This document shows, piece after piece, positions 11,758 to 22,199 of a stretch of 64,000 nucleotides of DNA (positions are counted from its first letter, which is position 1; each line of letters begins with the position of its first letter). The DNA is from Hysterium pulicare CBS 123377 (Eukaryota > Ascomycota > Dothideomycetes > Hysteriales > Hysteriaceae), in contig AJFK01000028.1 of the NCBI GenBank assembly GCA_000467715.1, positions 1-64,000 on the forward strand. Reading direction: 5' to 3'. A model generated the notes under the pieces. The model saw only the letters and a program-made list of their open reading frames with translations, did no database searches and was not told the origin of the DNA. Made by a program: the position numbers and the translations under genes.

Positions 11758-12198
11758 ATGACTGGAAATCAGAAAACGACTTCATCTGCAGCAGCATCTG
11801 CATCCAGCGCATCTGTGTCACGCAATGACAATACTTCAAGGACCGATATCGCAGTCGAAGACCACGCGGAATTAGACGAGAATGAAACTTACGATCGGTG
11901 CACTATGTGCAAGGAGAGCTATAGAAATCACAACGTAAAGGGAGAAGACCGTCGACCGTTCAAACTGACTAATTGTGGATGTGTCTATGCGAAATCCTGC
12001 CTGGTCTTTGTGCTGAATTACTCAGATGAGATTGAATGCCTTGAAGAGCGAGGGGGCAAATCATTCATAGTGTGTACAGAGTGTCGCACACCGATCTGCA
12101 ATTTGCAAGGAGAGAAATTAGAAAGTGAACAGTTGGCGGAATTGAGGACACGGGTTCGTCAGCTTAAGCTGAACATAGAGGATCTGGATGAACATTGA
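11758..12198 (+). CDS. Small RING-like zinc-finger protein, copy 2
   Basis: Single exon, 146 residues, ATG at 11758. The N-terminal 40 residues are Ser/Ala-rich and probably disordered. The core has CTMC (about residues 50-53), NCGCVYAKSCL in the position of the usual CGHxFGxxCL, and CTECRTPIC near residue 117. The pattern fits a variant RING finger of the kind common in fungal genomes, with Cys replacing the usual His. A Gln/Leu-rich possible helix closes the protein. The family is expected to act as E3 ubiquitin ligases, but the altered ligand means activity is uncertain. It sits between a truncated copy upstream and a third copy downstream, so the group arose by tandem duplication. Confidence 0.7.
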   Translation: MTGNQKTTSSAAASASSASVSRNDNTSRTDIAVEDHAELDENETYDRCTMCKESYRNHNVKGEDRRPFKLTNCGCVYAKSCLVFVLNYSDEIECLEERGGKSFIVCTECRTPICNLQGEKLESEQLAELRTRVRQLKLNIEDLDEH

Positions 12199-12470
12199 AG
12201 GACGGCAGCCGAAGAAAAAACGTGTTTGACGATTTGAAGGCAGCGATCCTGTTCTTCGTGTTAGGTAAGCATTAAAGTTACTATGTGGTATTACCAATAT
12301 TTAGAGTCTTCAGACATCAATGTGAAGGAGCTTTTCACCCAATATCACTCACAGAAGACCTCGCAAAGTCCATGAGGTGGACCAACAGTTCCCTCTCCAC
12401 TACCGCCTGTCAACTCAAAACAACCAAACACAGAACAACGTCCAACCCAAAGCCGACTGACTTACTCAAA

Positions 12471-12800
12471 ATGAACGGCCACAACTATCACAGCAATCAT
12501 AACCAACCGACCCCTCGCCGCAATCCCCCAATCAAACCAGAAAACCACGGCGAGCTCGTTCATGGCTTCGACTTCGACGCCCATCCCGAAGACCGTAAAT
12601 GTCAGATGTGTCTTGAAGAGTTCGGCGCTCTGATCAAAGTCACCGAGATGGAAGACCACCAAGCCATTAAGCTCAATGACTACGGTTACATTCTTAGCTA
12701 CTCTTATATCAAAATTTGGTTGAACGATGGTGTGCAGAGCGGCGTGGAGCATGTTCGGTGTCCTAAATGTAGGACCCCAATCTGCAAACCTGGGAAGTAG
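12471..12800 (+). CDS. Small RING-like protein, copy 3, with lost metal ligands
   Basis: Single exon, 109 residues from the ATG at 12471. The frame is open upstream to 12285, but only from a GTG or from the ATG at 12372, and the AC-rich sequence before 12471 looks like a leader. The core has CQMC then LNDYGYILSYSYIKIWLNDG and CPKCRTPIC. Compared with copy 2 and with the RING consensus, the middle ligand positions (Cys, His/Cys, Cys) are all Tyr. Both CxxC pairs remain. Such a protein could fold around one zinc at most, so it may be a non-functional or repurposed copy. Each Tyr codon (TAC/TAT) is one transition away from Cys (TGC/TGT) or His (CAC/CAT). Confidence 0.6.
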   Translation: MNGHNYHSNHNQPTPRRNPPIKPENHGELVHGFDFDAHPEDRKCQMCLEEFGALIKVTEMEDHQAIKLNDYGYILSYSYIKIWLNDGVQSGVEHVRCPKCRTPICKPGK

Positions 12801-13446
12801 GTGGTTGGTGCCTAGACTTCAGCATCTTTGCTACATCGCACCAAGTTGCGTTGTGTGGATGGTCCATAGGTCGATTCGGTCGATAGATTGGATGGTCAAA
12901 TTACAGCTGTCAATCTATGAGATAGATGAATCAAACATAATGTGGGTAAGCTTTCGTGTAAGCCAAAACATAGACATACTGTATACCTCTGAAGTGACAA
13001 ACGATTTGCGTGATGAACATGCTAAACGCTCAGACAGCTAGCATTTCTGGGTCTGTTATCCTACATCTTCAACGACCGCAAGGATCTTGGAACTGGGATT
13101 TTGATGGGTTGATGGTCTCTCTCCACAAAGTGTTGTCGAAAAAGGCATTATCCCTGCCTCTGCGCCAGTGAATACTCTATCATTCGCTATCCGCATGTTC
13201 CAGCCGTAGATTAACGAAGCTGTAGGTTTTTGAGGTATGAGCCATTCCGGAGCTCATCTATCTCTGAATGATGCTAGCTGGGGCCAGTTTGCTTAAGAAT
13301 GATAGTTCAGGTGGAAGAGTGTTCGTGACACCGACGCGTCCTGGCGTAGGTATCGGAGTATCAAGATGTGGCCTAAGCTCCTTCCGCGTTATTGCGCGTT
13401 TTCCTATCGTAATCATAAAGGTAGGCTTCCTTATCACCTCGCAATC
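12801..13446. other. Intergenic, nothing recognised
   Basis: Only short frames without ATG context or domains. A polypurine/pyrimidine bias is not evident and no repeat was found. Confidence 0.35.
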
Positions 13447-13743
13447 ATGTCAGAGACCCAAAATACCCCAGCCACAACTCCAGTTTCGTAGCAAACCAAG
13501 GCCGAGCGGAGGGCTACAAATAAAGCGGCCAAAAAAGCTGCATACAGGCAGCGTCGAAAAGCTCGTCGAAGAGCGCGCACGTTCATCGATACTGCAGCAT
13601 CAAATGGGGAGATACGCCCATTTCAAATACAAGCGCCACGAGCCAGACCGCGAACAAGCAAGAGAAGCGCCTACACTTTATGGCGACTAAAGATTAAGAT
13701 CCTTCACGATCGACCCCAAAACTGGCGAACCTTCTTCCTCTGA
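13447..13743 (+). pseudogene. Short basic protein gene with one in-frame stop
   Basis: From the ATG at 13447 the frame begins MSETQNTPATTPVS, meets a TAG at 13489-13491, and continues in the same frame for 83 more codons. The continuation is very basic: KAERRATNKAAKKAAYRQ followed by RRKARRRARTF. It ends at TGA 13741-13743. The start context and composition suggest a once-coding small nuclear or nucleic-acid-binding protein. I do not recognise the family. It lies just before the decayed GMC oxidoreductase and may simply be part of a decaying block. Confidence 0.35.
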
Positions 13744-13902
13744 GTCGTCTTCCTAACGGCAGGCTTTGAAGAAGAGTTTGGTAAAGCTCAACCACGCGTA
13801 AGAGGTGATTATATTTAAAGCTCTCATTCAACGTTGGTTTCATTAAATAATGTAACGGTGTTGCTTGGATTTTGCGTTGAATTTTCATTGTAACGGCAGG
13901 CT

Positions 13903-14898
13903 TTGTCATCACGCAAAGCTCCGATCATTTACAAGAACACTTTAGCCACTCGAATTCTCTTCAACAGCCAGAAAGATGCTGTCGGAGTAACTGCGTTGAC
14001 CGCCGGCACATTTGAAACACCTTCAGTGGACTTCACCCCAAGCGCTCGAAGAGGGGTTATCGTCTCCGCTGGGGTTTTCCAACCCCCACAGCTACTCATG
14101 GTGTCAGGTATCGGCAATTGCACATAGCTCATCAGATTCGGCATCGCCTGCGTAAATGACCTTGGAGGTGTATGCAAGAATATGTGAGATCATCCAATAT
14201 TTGGCTCGGCATACCTGTCGTGAACACAGCCTCTGCATCTACGAATAATGCCACATATGCCGCTTCATTGGTCAAGCGTTACTTTACTGATCATGGCGGC
14301 CCCCCATACTCGGTCCAGGATATTACGGTTGGGAGGAAGTGCCAGAACCGTACCGATCCCAGTTATCAAACATTTCCGTCTCTGTTCTAAATCAGAGTTC
14401 CCAGCGGACCGACCCGGAATTGAATGGCTTACCCAACCTTCGTATCTCAAATACAACCAGAACAAGCAGACCACGGAGCCACGAGATAGACATGACTATG
14501 CGACGATCAGCACAGTCTTAGTCGCGCCATTGTCTCGAGGAGAGGTTTCCATCAGTAGTCCATAGTTGATCCTCAATGGCTTACTCACCCAACGGACAAA
14601 GAAGTTGCGCTTCAGTCTTTCAAACGACAACGGCCATCTGGCAGATTTTGGCAACATTTGGAATTGCTGACTTTGAGGAAGTAGACTGGCGTAGTCAAGT
14701 TATGAGTACCGTACTTGCAAAATGGCACAAGAAACTGACCCCGAAGCTATCGTCAACAGCGAGGCGTGCGTGCATGGCGTTCAAAGGTTGAGAATCGTCG
14801 ATGCGAGTAGGTTTCCATTTCTGCCTCTAGGACACCCGCAGGCAACCGTTTACGCGTTTGCTGAAAAGATTGCGGATGACATCTTAAACGGAATATAA
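13903..14898 (+). pseudogene. GMC oxidoreductase, C-terminal half, decayed
   Basis: Pieces in several frames follow the order of the glucose-methanol-choline oxidoreductase family. First comes IIYKNTLATRILFN, then RRGVIVSAGVFQPPQLLMVSGIG at about 14050-14120 (the second GMC signature), then FGIACVNDLGGV with a DHP-like segment. Next is YATISTVLVAPLSRGEVSI near 14500. Last is IVNSEACVHGVQRLRIVDAS followed by FLPLGHPQATVYAFAEKIAD, ending at 14898. The final block is the canonical flavoenzyme C-terminus. Several frame changes and stops separate the pieces, and the N-terminal FAD-binding GxGxxG half is absent upstream. It is therefore a truncated, inactive host gene. The nearest kin are probably aryl-alcohol or choline dehydrogenase-like secreted enzymes. 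Confidence 0.85.
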
Positions 14899-15367
14899 AA
14901 CGCGAGAAGATATATCGAAGTGTAACGTCCTCGCAAAATGGAGTGCTGAAGTGGTCATCCCAAGATTTGACCCCTGTAATTTCGGGCCTCCTCCATTTGC
15001 CGTATGTGGTATGGCCCCGGTCGCTCCGCAGTTGTGATTACGGGCGACGGTAACGCATTAGCCCCATCCCTCAGCAATAAATCCTCCGCCGTGGACTTCG
15101 AAGAACCTGCTTCATTCTTTCACTAACCTTGAAAGCCTCGTGTGTTGGCTAGCGGCTGTTTCCTGACCTAACTGCCCGGCGCTTCGTTCCCTATCTTGGC
15201 AGTGTGCAGTGACCTCCAATACGTTTTTTCTGAGAACCAATGCTTCAATTTCCGCTTCAACTATTCCTTCATTTATAACCATATCTTTTCCTCCTATTCA
15301 CTTCTTCACATCACTTTCAATCTCATTCCTTATCCCAAACCTGATTCCACTTCGAAACGCCGAAAAC
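14899..15367. other. Intergenic; promoter of the small secreted protein gene
   Basis: Contains a pyrimidine-rich leader at about 15255-15350 immediately before the ATG at 15368, typical of fungal core promoters. No other gene seen. Confidence 0.4.
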
Positions 15368-16061
15368 ATGCGTCTTACTCCCACTGCAGGTATGTCTAAA
15401 ACCAGTCTAAACATAATTGATGGTGCTAACTTTACCCTGTCAAGTTGCCGCACTCGGATTTGCGTGCATCACCAATGCCCTCAGCATGCCTAACCACCCC
15501 ATTCCCGACGCTGTCGATCCCTGCACTGCCACCGCAGCCAATTCTTCTCAGGATCTAGCCAATTGGATGGAATGCCAAGTCAATCGTACGTGGCTCTGAG
15601 CACCAACACTCATAAGACTGACCGACTTCGCAGATTTCTTTCCTTCTCCAGCCAATGGAGCCTGGGATGTCACCTACGACAAAGTCTTCTCCTCTACCCT
15701 CCTAGCCTCCTTCAACTCGACCAAATTCGACTTCAACGGCTTCAAGACCCTCTACAAGTCCTTCAACACCTCCATCGGTCTCGGCTTCAAGGACTTCCGA
15801 CATGGCTTCTTGACGACGGTCGCGGTTCCCAACTCCAGTGGCGACAAAGGTGGACTCGTTTATCTGACTGGTTGGGAGGGTGGCGAAACCGTTCTTGGAA
15901 CTAATATTTGGTATGAAGACGCGGCTTTTGCAGTTGTCGAGCAAACCGTCAATGGAAGTAGAGTCATTACCGAATTCCGAGAATCTTCAAATATCCCGAA
16001 TCAAGGTGTGATTCCGGCTTCGCAGGATTGGAAGTGTAGCTTTGGTGGGTATGGATCCTGA
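15368..16061 (+). CDS. Small secreted protein, NTF2-like
   Basis: Three exons: 15368-15389, 15445-15585 and 15634-16061, giving 196 residues. The introns begin GTATGT and GTACGT and end AAG and CAG; the first has a GCTAAC branch site. The first exon is only 22 nt and encodes MRLTPTA, which continues across the splice as VAALGFACITNALS to form a signal peptide. The mature part has WMEC with few other cysteines, then WDVTYDKVF, FRHGFLTTVAVPNSSGDKGG and ITEFRESSNIPN. The compact alpha plus beta layout suggests the NTF2/SnoaL-like fold, which I recall for secreted proteins widespread in moulds with no assigned function. It could be a cell-wall or host-interaction protein. The splice model is well supported because both junctions restore one continuous frame. 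Confidence 0.75.
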
Positions 16062-16920
16062 GCAGCTCTGTCGCGTTAAGAATGGAGGTCGGCTGACAGT
16101 CTCTTTTATCACGTGATTGATGAGTTAGTATAGGACACAATCTGACGGCCCACGGTGGGTGCCATTATTCATCGTCCTGTAAACTCCCTTAGCTATACAA
16201 GCCTAGAAGGTATCTATTCTATGCGATACCTTCCGAATAACCTCAAGAATGGTAACTTGCTTTTGGGGCTTGTACACAGTCTAAATCGGCTCGGTAGGCT
16301 TGTAGTAAGACAGATGGTAGGCGTAGACCTACCCTCCGAAAACGCGAAATATGACACAACTGGTGGCCCTCATACCTTGCTCCTATCTCTCGTGAATATC
16401 ATTAATTCTTGAGGTCCAATGAGGATTTAAGGCTGGCACGCTTCTATTCGTTGAACTGATCACGTCATTACTAGATAGAATACCAATCATTGAACCATCC
16501 CCTATCAGTGTCCAAGGTCTCTCGCCTTAACACCACGTTTTGCAACTTTTCGTTTTCGGTTTGTTGTTCGACGTGGATATTTCGATTCAAGACTAAACTT
16601 TTTTTGGCCCCCACGGTAGCTTATTTCAGCCTCAGCCGAAAGATTTACACTTGTTACAAACTTAGCGCCCGTCTCCTCTCACGCTTAAGACAACCTCTGC
16701 TATTCCACTATACACTATCTTCAGCTATCTATACAAAACTGTAGATTTCTTTTTTCAGATACGATCATAAATACCTGAGAATAGGTGGATCTCTACGACC
16801 GCGCGCACGGCCCCAGCAAAACCAGCCACTAACACCAACATACCTGCATGAGAAATCGTCAATCAAAACATTTAAGTCAATCCAAGTAGAACTTCACAGT
16901 TTACCGTCTTAGTCATAACC
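16062..16920. other. Intergenic with one copy of a dispersed repeat
   Basis: No gene supported. It holds repeat copy A (16221-16357) and a pyrimidine-rich AT stretch at 16600-16760. The end of this interval is the leader of the carboxypeptidase gene. Confidence 0.4.
16221..16357 (+). repeat. Dispersed repeat, copy A
   Basis: Aligns by eye with 22200-22337 in the same orientation over its whole length. About three quarters of positions match and there are few gaps. Shared blocks include CCTCAAG, AACTTGCTTT, GTAGGCT and GAAAACGC. Neither copy has an intact gene. It may be a remnant of a small mobile element or of a duplicated gene. Confidence 0.6.
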
Positions 16921-18558
16921 ATGAAGCCAATCGATCTTCTCCTTTTCCTGCTCACAACAGCACTCGCCTCGCAAATACCTATATCATCCCCCGATAGCGA
17001 CTCAACAATTGATACCTATCAAGTCTATCAAAGCTCGCTTTCCCAAGACCACAGCATCCGTATTCGAGAGCAAGTCGACGATGAAATCTGCGATGCCCAT
17101 GGCGTGAAGCAGTACACTGGATGGCTTGATGTCGGGCCTCGACACCTCTTTTTCTGGTACTTTGAATCCCGGTCTAATCCGTCCACCGACCCGCTCACCC
17201 TATGGCTCACAGGAGGCCCCGGTGGATCATCGATGCTAGGAATGCTGCAAGAGTTGGGACCGTGCCTAATCAATGAACACGGCAATGGGACCAAGTTCAA
17301 TCCCTATGGGTGGAATGCGAAAAGCAATCTCATCTTCGTCGACCAACCCGCAGGAGTGGGGTTTAGCTATGTGGATGCGGACGAGCCGGTGCCAGGAGAC
17401 TCTTTTACGGCTGCCCAGGATATGCACCGATTCCTGCAGATTTTCACGACTCAGGTATTTCCGGAGATAGAGAAGGTGCCATTCCATATTTCGGGAGAGA
17501 GTTACGGGGTTAGTAATACAGATTCATTCCTGCGCCAAAGCTGCACAAATAAATTCAAGAATCGGAAATTAGTAGATCCAAACAAATTCTGAAGCGAATG
17601 GCTAACTTCAGCGCTAGGGACACTACATTCCCATACTTGGTGCCCAAATAGTCGCCCAAAACATCCTCCATCCGCGACAACCACAAATTAATCTCGCATC
17701 CATCCTCGTAGGCAACGCTTATGTCTCACCGCTCGATACTGCATTTGGTTACTGGGAAACTTTATGCACCACGAACCCTGGGGTCTCAAAGCCCGTTTTC
17801 AACAGTACGCGTTGCGATATCATGGCGTCTAACCTCCCACGCTGCATGTCCGTCGCCAAGGTATGCTATGACCATTCTGATCCGGCCATCTGCGAGGCCG
17901 CATCAAGAATTTGCTGGGACGGCGTCATCGTACATTACGATGGGGAATCGGGGAAAGGGGGCCGCAATAGGTTCGACATCACAGCCCCGTGCGACATCGA
18001 CGATTTTTGCTATGCAAACACCGCGTTGATTCAGGAGTACTTGAACATGAAAAAGGTGTGGAAAGCGCTAGGTGTGCCAAAGACAGCAGGCAACTTTAGT
18101 GTTGGGTCGGAAGAGGTGGCCATGGCATTTGCGACCACTAACGATGAGGCGATAAGTACGATGCCCCAAGTGCAGTATCTGCTCTCTAATCAAATCGATA
18201 TTCTGTTCTACCAAGGGAATCTCGATCTGGCTTGCAATACTGCAGGGAATCTGCGGTGGTCGACCAACATGCCTTGGAAAGGTCAGGCAGAGTATGTATC
18301 GAAGCCCCTCGTCCCGTGGGAGAGTAATGGGGAAATTGTGGGCACTTTCAAGGAGGTTAATATTCAAATGACTAAAGGAAGTGAGAAGAGGACTCGCTTT
18401 GCCTTCGTCACGATTAACGGCAGTGGGCATATGGTATTACCCTCCCGAAACCAACGCTTGACGATAACTAAACCACTTTTAAATAGGTTCCACAAGACCA
18501 ACCAGAAACGGCGCTCGACATGATGACTCGATGGCTTGGCGGGAAGCAGTTTGCGTAG
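16921..18558 (+). CDS. Secreted serine carboxypeptidase (peptidase S10)
   Basis: Three exons, 16921-17508, 17618-18433 and 18487-18558, giving 491 residues. It removes C-terminal residues from peptides at acid pH, outside the cell or in the vacuole. A signal peptide ([16 protein letters not shown]) is followed by [13 protein letters not shown], the family oxyanion motif. The catalytic Ser lies in GESYG at residue 194, exactly at the end of exon 1; exon 2 resumes with GHYIP. The Asp is at about 399 in [10 protein letters not shown] and the His at about 467 in GSGHM, at the end of exon 2. The last exon encodes VPQDQP and the usual amphipathic tail. The triad is complete and spacing normal. Intron 1 is 109 nt with a GCTAAC branch site; intron 2 is 53 nt. 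Confidence 0.92.
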
Positions 18559-19371
18559 CCCTAAGTTCAAATAATAGGACTGAGGTAAAAACCGAATATT
18601 TGGTAGAATTTGACCTCGTCCAATTTTTGGCGAGGTTTATGGTAGACACCCCTAAGAAATGCGTTTATGACGCTAACCTCCTTGATGAGATTCCTTATCG
18701 GGTCTAGTTCACACTCTCTCCGCGCTTAGTACCCTTGCTGGCACCCCAGCGTTTTTAATCTAACTGATAAGATCCCTTCAATATCCCCAGCTTCTCCTAT
18801 GACTACTTATTCCTTTGCTTTCTTCCATTCTATATGTTTGTGCCTGTTCAGGCCCGAGATGCCGATACACACGTCTCGAAGGTTGGCTCACATCCGCGAG
18901 CAAATGAGTTGCGAGACAATCATTCATATTGCAGTTAGTCATTGTGGACCATAATGGCCACGCTGTTAACACAGGGGGTGCAGCATGCTTTTGACTGGCT
19001 TAGACAATGCCGTGTCTTCTTCATATGACGTGTGTAGGGCTGAGGTTCCAGAAAACTGCCATAGGCGAATAGGTGGGCGGAGGCACTAAACATAGGTCAG
19101 ACGCACTTTATTAATATATCGACCAAGGCACACGACTTAGAATTGATAAGTATCGGAGCCAATCGACCTAAAGGTAGCATTTAGGCAGATGATAGAACCA
19201 TGTTGACCTCGAATGAACAGGGCGGAGAAAGATCTTATACAAAACGGGGGGCAAGGCGTATTCTAGTAGGGAATGTAGTAAACCTTACCACCTCACCTTA
19301 AGTGCAAACGAGCACGGAAGGAATCATCGTACTGCGGCTGCGCAGTGATACCCATCACTGAGTCTTTCCAC
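18559..19371. other. Intergenic, nothing recognised
   Basis: Low coding signal on both strands; no repeat or RNA gene seen. Its right end is the promoter of the beta-propeller gene. Confidence 0.4.
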
Positions 19372-20301
19372 ATGCGGTTCTCCTTCTACTTGGCCGCGGC
19401 CCTGTCTCTAGCGGCATCGCCAGTCCCAGCCCTGCCGAGCAGCGAGGCGTTGATGCCACGGCAGGCGGCGACAGCGCAGGCAACACGCGTATACGCGGGC
19501 GGCGGGTGGCTCGAGGACATCGCTGCTCGGTCCAACGGACAACTACTGCTACCGCACACGAACGTGCCTGAACTGTGGAGCCTGTCGCCAGATACGAAGA
19601 CGGCGACGAAGTTGCTGAGCTTCACCGGAGCACTGGGATTGACAGGCATTACCGAGATATCACCGGACGTGTTCGCCATCATGGCCGGCAATTTCTCGAC
19701 GCGCGATGAGACAGTTAAGGCCGGATCGTGGGCCGTATGGAAGGTCGACTTTACGGGCGGCGATGGCATGCCCAAGGCCACGCGCATCAAACTGGTGCCT
19801 GAATCTGGGTTTTTCATCGGCGCCACGCCGCTCGATAACAACACCATCCTCATCGCCGATGCCCGAAATGGCGCCATATACAAGATGGATATGACTACCG
19901 GCGACTACAACGTTGTTCTCGCTGACAAGAGCATGGATCGTAACGGGCAGCTCGCAGGCATCCACGGTGTACATTATATCGACGGCTACGCCTATTACAC
20001 CAACACCTTTGGTGGCGGGTTCTGGAAGCTGAAGGTTGATTCCTCGGGAAAGGCTTCAGGGACGCCGACACAGATTACAGCCTTGAGCCGCCCGGAGGAC
20101 TTCGTGATGACGTCTGATGGGACGGCTTACGTCGGTAGAATGACGGGGGGGATCACTAAGATTACTGCGGATGGCAAGGCAAGCCAATTTGTGGGCGTGC
20201 AATCACCTACTTCTGTCGTGTTTGGACGGGGAGAGAAGAATAAGAACGTTCTTTATATCTCAACAGCAGGCGGAGCTGTTCTATCTACAACTGTTACATA
20301 A
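19372..20301 (+). CDS. Secreted six-bladed beta-propeller (SMP-30/gluconolactonase-like)
   Basis: Single exon, 309 residues. The frame opens earlier at a GTG (19345), but the ATG at 19372 starts a clean signal peptide, MRFSFYLAAALSLAASPVPA. The mature region repeats a blade pattern: LEDIAARSNGQLLL, GLTGITEISPDVFAI, AVWKVDF, GNGQ/GIHGVHYIDGYAYYTNT, SRPEDFVMTSDGTAYVG and SPTSVVFGRG. This fits the SMP-30/NHL-like propellers found as secreted proteins in many moulds. Classical SMP-30 metal ligands are not clear, so lactonase activity is not assured. Codon use is more GC-rich than in the surrounding genes and decayed sequence. Confidence 0.75.
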   Translation: MRFSFYLAAALSLAASPVPALPSSEALMPRQAATAQATRVYAGGGWLEDIAARSNGQLLLPHTNVPELWSLSPDTKTATKLLSFTGALGLTGITEISPDVFAIMAGNFSTRDETVKAGSWAVWKVDFTGGDGMPKATRIKLVPESGFFIGATPLDNNTILIADARNGAIYKMDMTTGDYNVVLADKSMDRNGQLAGIHGVHYIDGYAYYTNTFGGGFWKLKVDSSGKASGTPTQITALSRPEDFVMTSDGTAYVGRMTGGITKITADGKASQFVGVQSPTSVVFGRGEKNKNVLYISTAGGAVLSTTVT

Positions 20302-20523
20302 GTGTATACCTACTGGACATATACTTATCTTTACATGCAGGCCCTTATTTCCTTGCACCCTCTCTTCGAGGTAGCATTGTTCTTCTGAATGTCATCGAAC
20401 AGGACCTCTTCAATCGCCTCATGTGTGGCTCAGAATCACATAAGTCAAGCCAGGGGGTTGAACTCTGACAGTCCTAACAGGGAACTTATCTTGAAAGACT
20501 TTCAAAACCCTCATGCAAATGAT

Positions 20524-21700
20524 CTACCTCGCCGTCTCTTCTACCTCATTCTCATCCTTCTGATACAAGAAATACTGCACAAAGACAAACCCATCCAAAA
20601 GCAACGTCCCAAAACTCCCCAACAACCAAGAAAAGTTCACAGCGATATATCTCGCATATAGGGCGCTAGCCTCACCTGGTCGACAATGCCTCCTCTCTCT
20701 GCACACGGGCGAGTATGCAAATATCGACAGGACATACGTCAAGTTGCCTATGCACGCAAACAAGAAAAACAGCATCGAGATGCCCTCTGTAGATTTCCGA
20801 CGATAATTTAGAAGCAATTGAGGGAGTCGAGAACCGAGATAGAGGACTGCGCATATGTAGCCGAAGACTTGGCCAAGGATGTTGAAGTGCAGGCTATCGC
20901 TGGTCTCTTCTGGAGAGTTGGGTTTGTGGGAGGAGGCTTTTCTGGCGCTTAGCCACCAGCCGAAGATACCGGCGAGACAGACTAGGATGATGGCGCTGAG
21001 GTTGAATATGATGCTCTGGATAGCTGATGTCGGCCTGGTTGGCGGAGCGCGCGTGAGGTCTGTGGTGCTGGAGTCTGGGTGAAGGGGCGTAACGGGCGAG
21101 AGATGGGTTCCGTCGACTGAAAGAAGCCGTTCACGGAATGAGGAGGGCGAATGGCTGCGGTGGAGGTCGTTAAGGCGTGGTGGGGTATGGTAGCCATTCG
21201 TGCTACCGTTCGTGGCGCCATTCGTGTGATGTTGGGTGGAGATGAGAGGTGAGCGTTCGGTTGCTTGGTCTTGCGATTCGGATTCTTCCTCTTCATCGGA
21301 AGGCTTCTTGACCTCATCGCTGAGCGTGAAGCCCTTGTAATAGAAACATTGGAGCAGTAGTACTATATCTGCGAACGTATAATACACGGCCAATATAACC
21401 TACATCAACCATTAGCCATCTATTCAACCGCTGATGCCCTGCTGCTCCATCTCGAGAACAGAGTTACACACTCACCATAGTCGGCAATACGCCTTGCAAT
21501 ACAGCTCCCAGAATGTTAAACACGTCTCCAGCTAACCACACCACAATGAACAGCACTGAAAGTCCATCTGCAGAGCCCCGCCTGAAATTCTCTATAATCT
21601 GAGGTGAGAAAACTACGACCCAACATGCGATGGATATCGAGCCACAAATCCCGCTTATAGCATCTATGTCTAGGCGAAGGCCTTGAGACGGTGGAAACAT
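20524..21700 (-). CDS. PQ-loop vacuolar/lysosomal amino-acid transporter
   Basis: Two exons on the minus strand, 21700-21476 and 21399-20524, with a 76-nt GTGAGT...TAG intron, giving 366 residues. Two PQ-loop motifs are visible: VVFSPQIIENFRRGSADGLS in exon 1 and GSRLPQLLLNYRRKSTEGIS in exon 2. About seven hydrophobic helices surround them. A long Ser/Thr/Pro-rich hydrophilic loop (about residues 100-205) separates the two halves and is the likely site of regulation. The family (yeast Ypq1-3, human PQLC2) exports basic amino acids from the vacuole or lysosome. The gene ends tail-to-tail with the beta-propeller gene about 220 nt away. Confidence 0.9.
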
Positions 21701-22133
21701 TTTTTGAGAATATGACGTAGATGATCAGGGGTTAGATGAAAGAATAAGATGCTGGCGCAAATGGAGTATAAGGTGTTTTAGAAGAACCGAGATCTTAGAA
21801 ACGAATAAAAGTTTTGAAGAATCTGATAATGTCTAAACTTATTTTATGCGATCGAGAATTTTGTATGTATCACCTAAAGGTAGAGGATGGGGAGCAAGGT
21901 CGGTTAGCGACCAAAGAACGTCGTGGTAGTTCAATGGGCCAATTGGTGAGAGCGGAGTCTGTAATGATAGAATATTATGACTTATTCAAAGATTTCATGG
22001 TACAGTGTGCGAGAATGGCGAGAGAGAAGGATATTTGATGGTTGAGGCTGAAAAGTCTGCGTCACACGCGGATCCGGGGAACCCACAAAGTTTGGGTAGA
22101 GAGCGCTAGACCAGTCGAGGTAAGTATAATCGA

Positions 22134-22159
22134 GCATCAAGGCATCAAGGCATCAAGGC
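22134..22159. repeat. Short tandem repeat, unit GGCATCAA
   Basis: About three tandem 8-nt units directly upstream of dispersed repeat copy B. Confidence 0.8.
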
Positions 22160-22199
22160 AAAAAAATCAACCTCCACGGTGTTATATAGATAACAGGCC

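Noticed and set aside
12285-12470. N-terminal extension of RING-like copy 3
   Set aside because: It begins at GTG, is not similar to copy 2 and looks like an untranslated AC-rich leader.
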